DNA of 13,069 bases from Beijerinckiaceae bacterium (GTDB lineage Bacteria; Pseudomonadota; Alphaproteobacteria; Rhizobiales; Beijerinckiaceae), in the NCBI GenBank assembly GCA_947455285.1, contig CANGOK010000066.1, positions 1 to 13,069 on the forward strand, in the 5' to 3' direction. The position numbers were made by a program, and so were the translations under genes. Below the pieces are notes generated by a model. That model saw nothing but the letters and a program-made list of their open reading frames with translations. It was not told the origin of the DNA and searched no databases. Of this stretch, positions 12,516-13,069 are shown in pieces; positions within the stretch are counted from its first letter, which is position 1, and the number at the start of each line of letters is the position of its first letter.

Positions 12516-13069
12516 CATGCGCACGCATCAAAACTTCCATCCGGCCAATTCCCGAAAAGTCCGCCACCACTCGATCACCAACCTTCACCGGGGCGAAGCC
12601 GACGGGCGTGCCCACCATGATCACGTCGCCGGGCAGCAATGTATAAAACCGTGAGGCATGAGCGATGATCTCGCGCATGTTAAAGGCGAGGTCCCGCGTG
12701 TTCGAACGCTGAACGACCTCGCCATTCACTTCGAGCAAAGTGTCCAGGTTGTCTGGATCGCTTAGTTCGTCCTGCGTCACGATCCATGGGCCAAGCAGCG
12801 CATAGGTGTCGATGGACTTGCGCGAGCTAGGGCTTTCCTTGCCGCGCAGGGTCATGTCGAGACCGATGCAGTAGCCGAACACATGATTCATCGCGTCAGC
12901 CTGCGAAATATCCGTTCCCAGCTTGCCGATGATGATGGAAAGCTCCGCCTCGGGATCGCTGCGCCTGTCGGGAAAACGAAGCGCCACGCCATCTGACGGC
13001 CCGGCGATGGCGCTTGGCGCCTTGATGAACATCTGAATGGGATCGCCATCCTGCCGGGCGTTTGCGCCG
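12511..13069 (-). CDS. Fumarylacetoacetate hydrolase (FAH) family protein, 5' end cut by the window
   Basis: The visible 185 or so residues are the C-terminal catalytic domain of an FAH-family enzyme. The frame stays open to the window edge, so the ATG at 13032 is internal. Characteristic blocks in order are MFIKAPSAIAGP, RFPDRRSDPEAELSIIIGK (the acidic ExE metal site), FGYCIGLDMTLRGKE, RKSIDTYALLGPWIVT, and LLPGDVIMVGTPVGFAPVKV near the C terminus. Family members hydrolyse or hydrate acylpyruvates and 2-oxo-acids late in aromatic ring-cleavage pathways: fumarylpyruvate hydrolase, 2-hydroxyhepta-2,4-diene-1,7-dioate isomerase, 2-oxopent-4-enoate hydratase. I cannot choose among these. It converges on the TphB-like gene with an 11-base gap and belongs to an operon lying to the right, outside the window. 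Confidence 0.88.
   Translation of the reverse strand, partial: GANARQDGDPIQMFIKAPSAIAGPSDGVALRFPDRRSDPEAELSIIIGKLGTDISQADAMNHVFGYCIGLDMTLRGKESPSSRKSIDTYALLGPWIVTQDELSDPDNLDTLLEVNGEVVQRSNTRDLAFNMREIIAHASRFYTLLPGDVIMVGTPVGFAPVKVGDRVVADFSGIGRMEVLMRAHG

Noticed and set aside
1..13069. CRISPR arrays, tRNA or rRNA genes, insertion sequences, prophage genes or attachment sites.
   Set aside because: I saw no regularly spaced repeats, tRNA-like cloverleaf, transposase or integrase motifs, or terminal inverted repeats. The repeats seen are short stems and one 11-mer pair.

Overview
The window comes from a GC-rich proteobacterium. An alphaproteobacterium of the Hyphomicrobiales type is my best guess. 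The guess rests on the GC-rich third codon positions, the large number of TctC/Bug-type periplasmic receptors, and receptor sequences that resemble ones I remember from Bradyrhizobium-like genomes. I ran no database search, so the taxon is inference. Gene density is high, and no stretch longer than about 140 bases lacks a gene.

Left block (1-3154): the 3' end of a dienelactone-hydrolase-like alpha/beta hydrolase, then a LysR-type regulator reading leftward. Diverging from the regulator is a tight three-gene operon of DoxX-family membrane protein, pirin-type quercetinase-like cupin and WrbA quinone reductase. The 117-base divergent gap holds several GGAAC/GTTCC-type half-sites and a TATAAT box. 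This looks like a LysR-controlled response to electrophiles, quinones or oxidants.

Middle block (3180-5426): a leftward pair of genes encoding only periplasmic binding proteins, an NMT1/SsuA-type receptor and a classical TctC/Bug receptor. A sigma70-like promoter drives the pair, and it ends at a strong terminator whose transcript has a C(UUCG)G loop.

Right block (5427-12499): seven rightward genes. They are a TctC-like receptor and a bicupin; then, after a hairpin, receptor, Asp/Glu-racemase-superfamily enzyme, receptor, racemase-superfamily enzyme; and finally a PdxA-family dehydrogenase. The receptor-plus-enzyme pair is duplicated in tandem. The two enzymes lack both catalytic cysteines of the Asp/Glu racemase and maleate isomerase family. 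The PdxA-family protein has the sequence signature of TphB (terephthalate dihydrodiol dehydrogenase), not of vitamin B6-synthetic PdxA. A convergent FAH-family hydrolase, cut by the window end, closes the region.

Taken together, 3.2-13.1 kb reads as an uptake and catabolism locus for one or more organic, probably aromatic, carboxylic acids. Five periplasmic receptors occur with no membrane permease and no ATPase. The bicupin, the two cysteine-less racemase-family proteins, the TphB-like dehydrogenase and the FAH hydrolase would process the substrates. No ring-hydroxylating oxygenase lies inside the window, so the substrate remains unknown.
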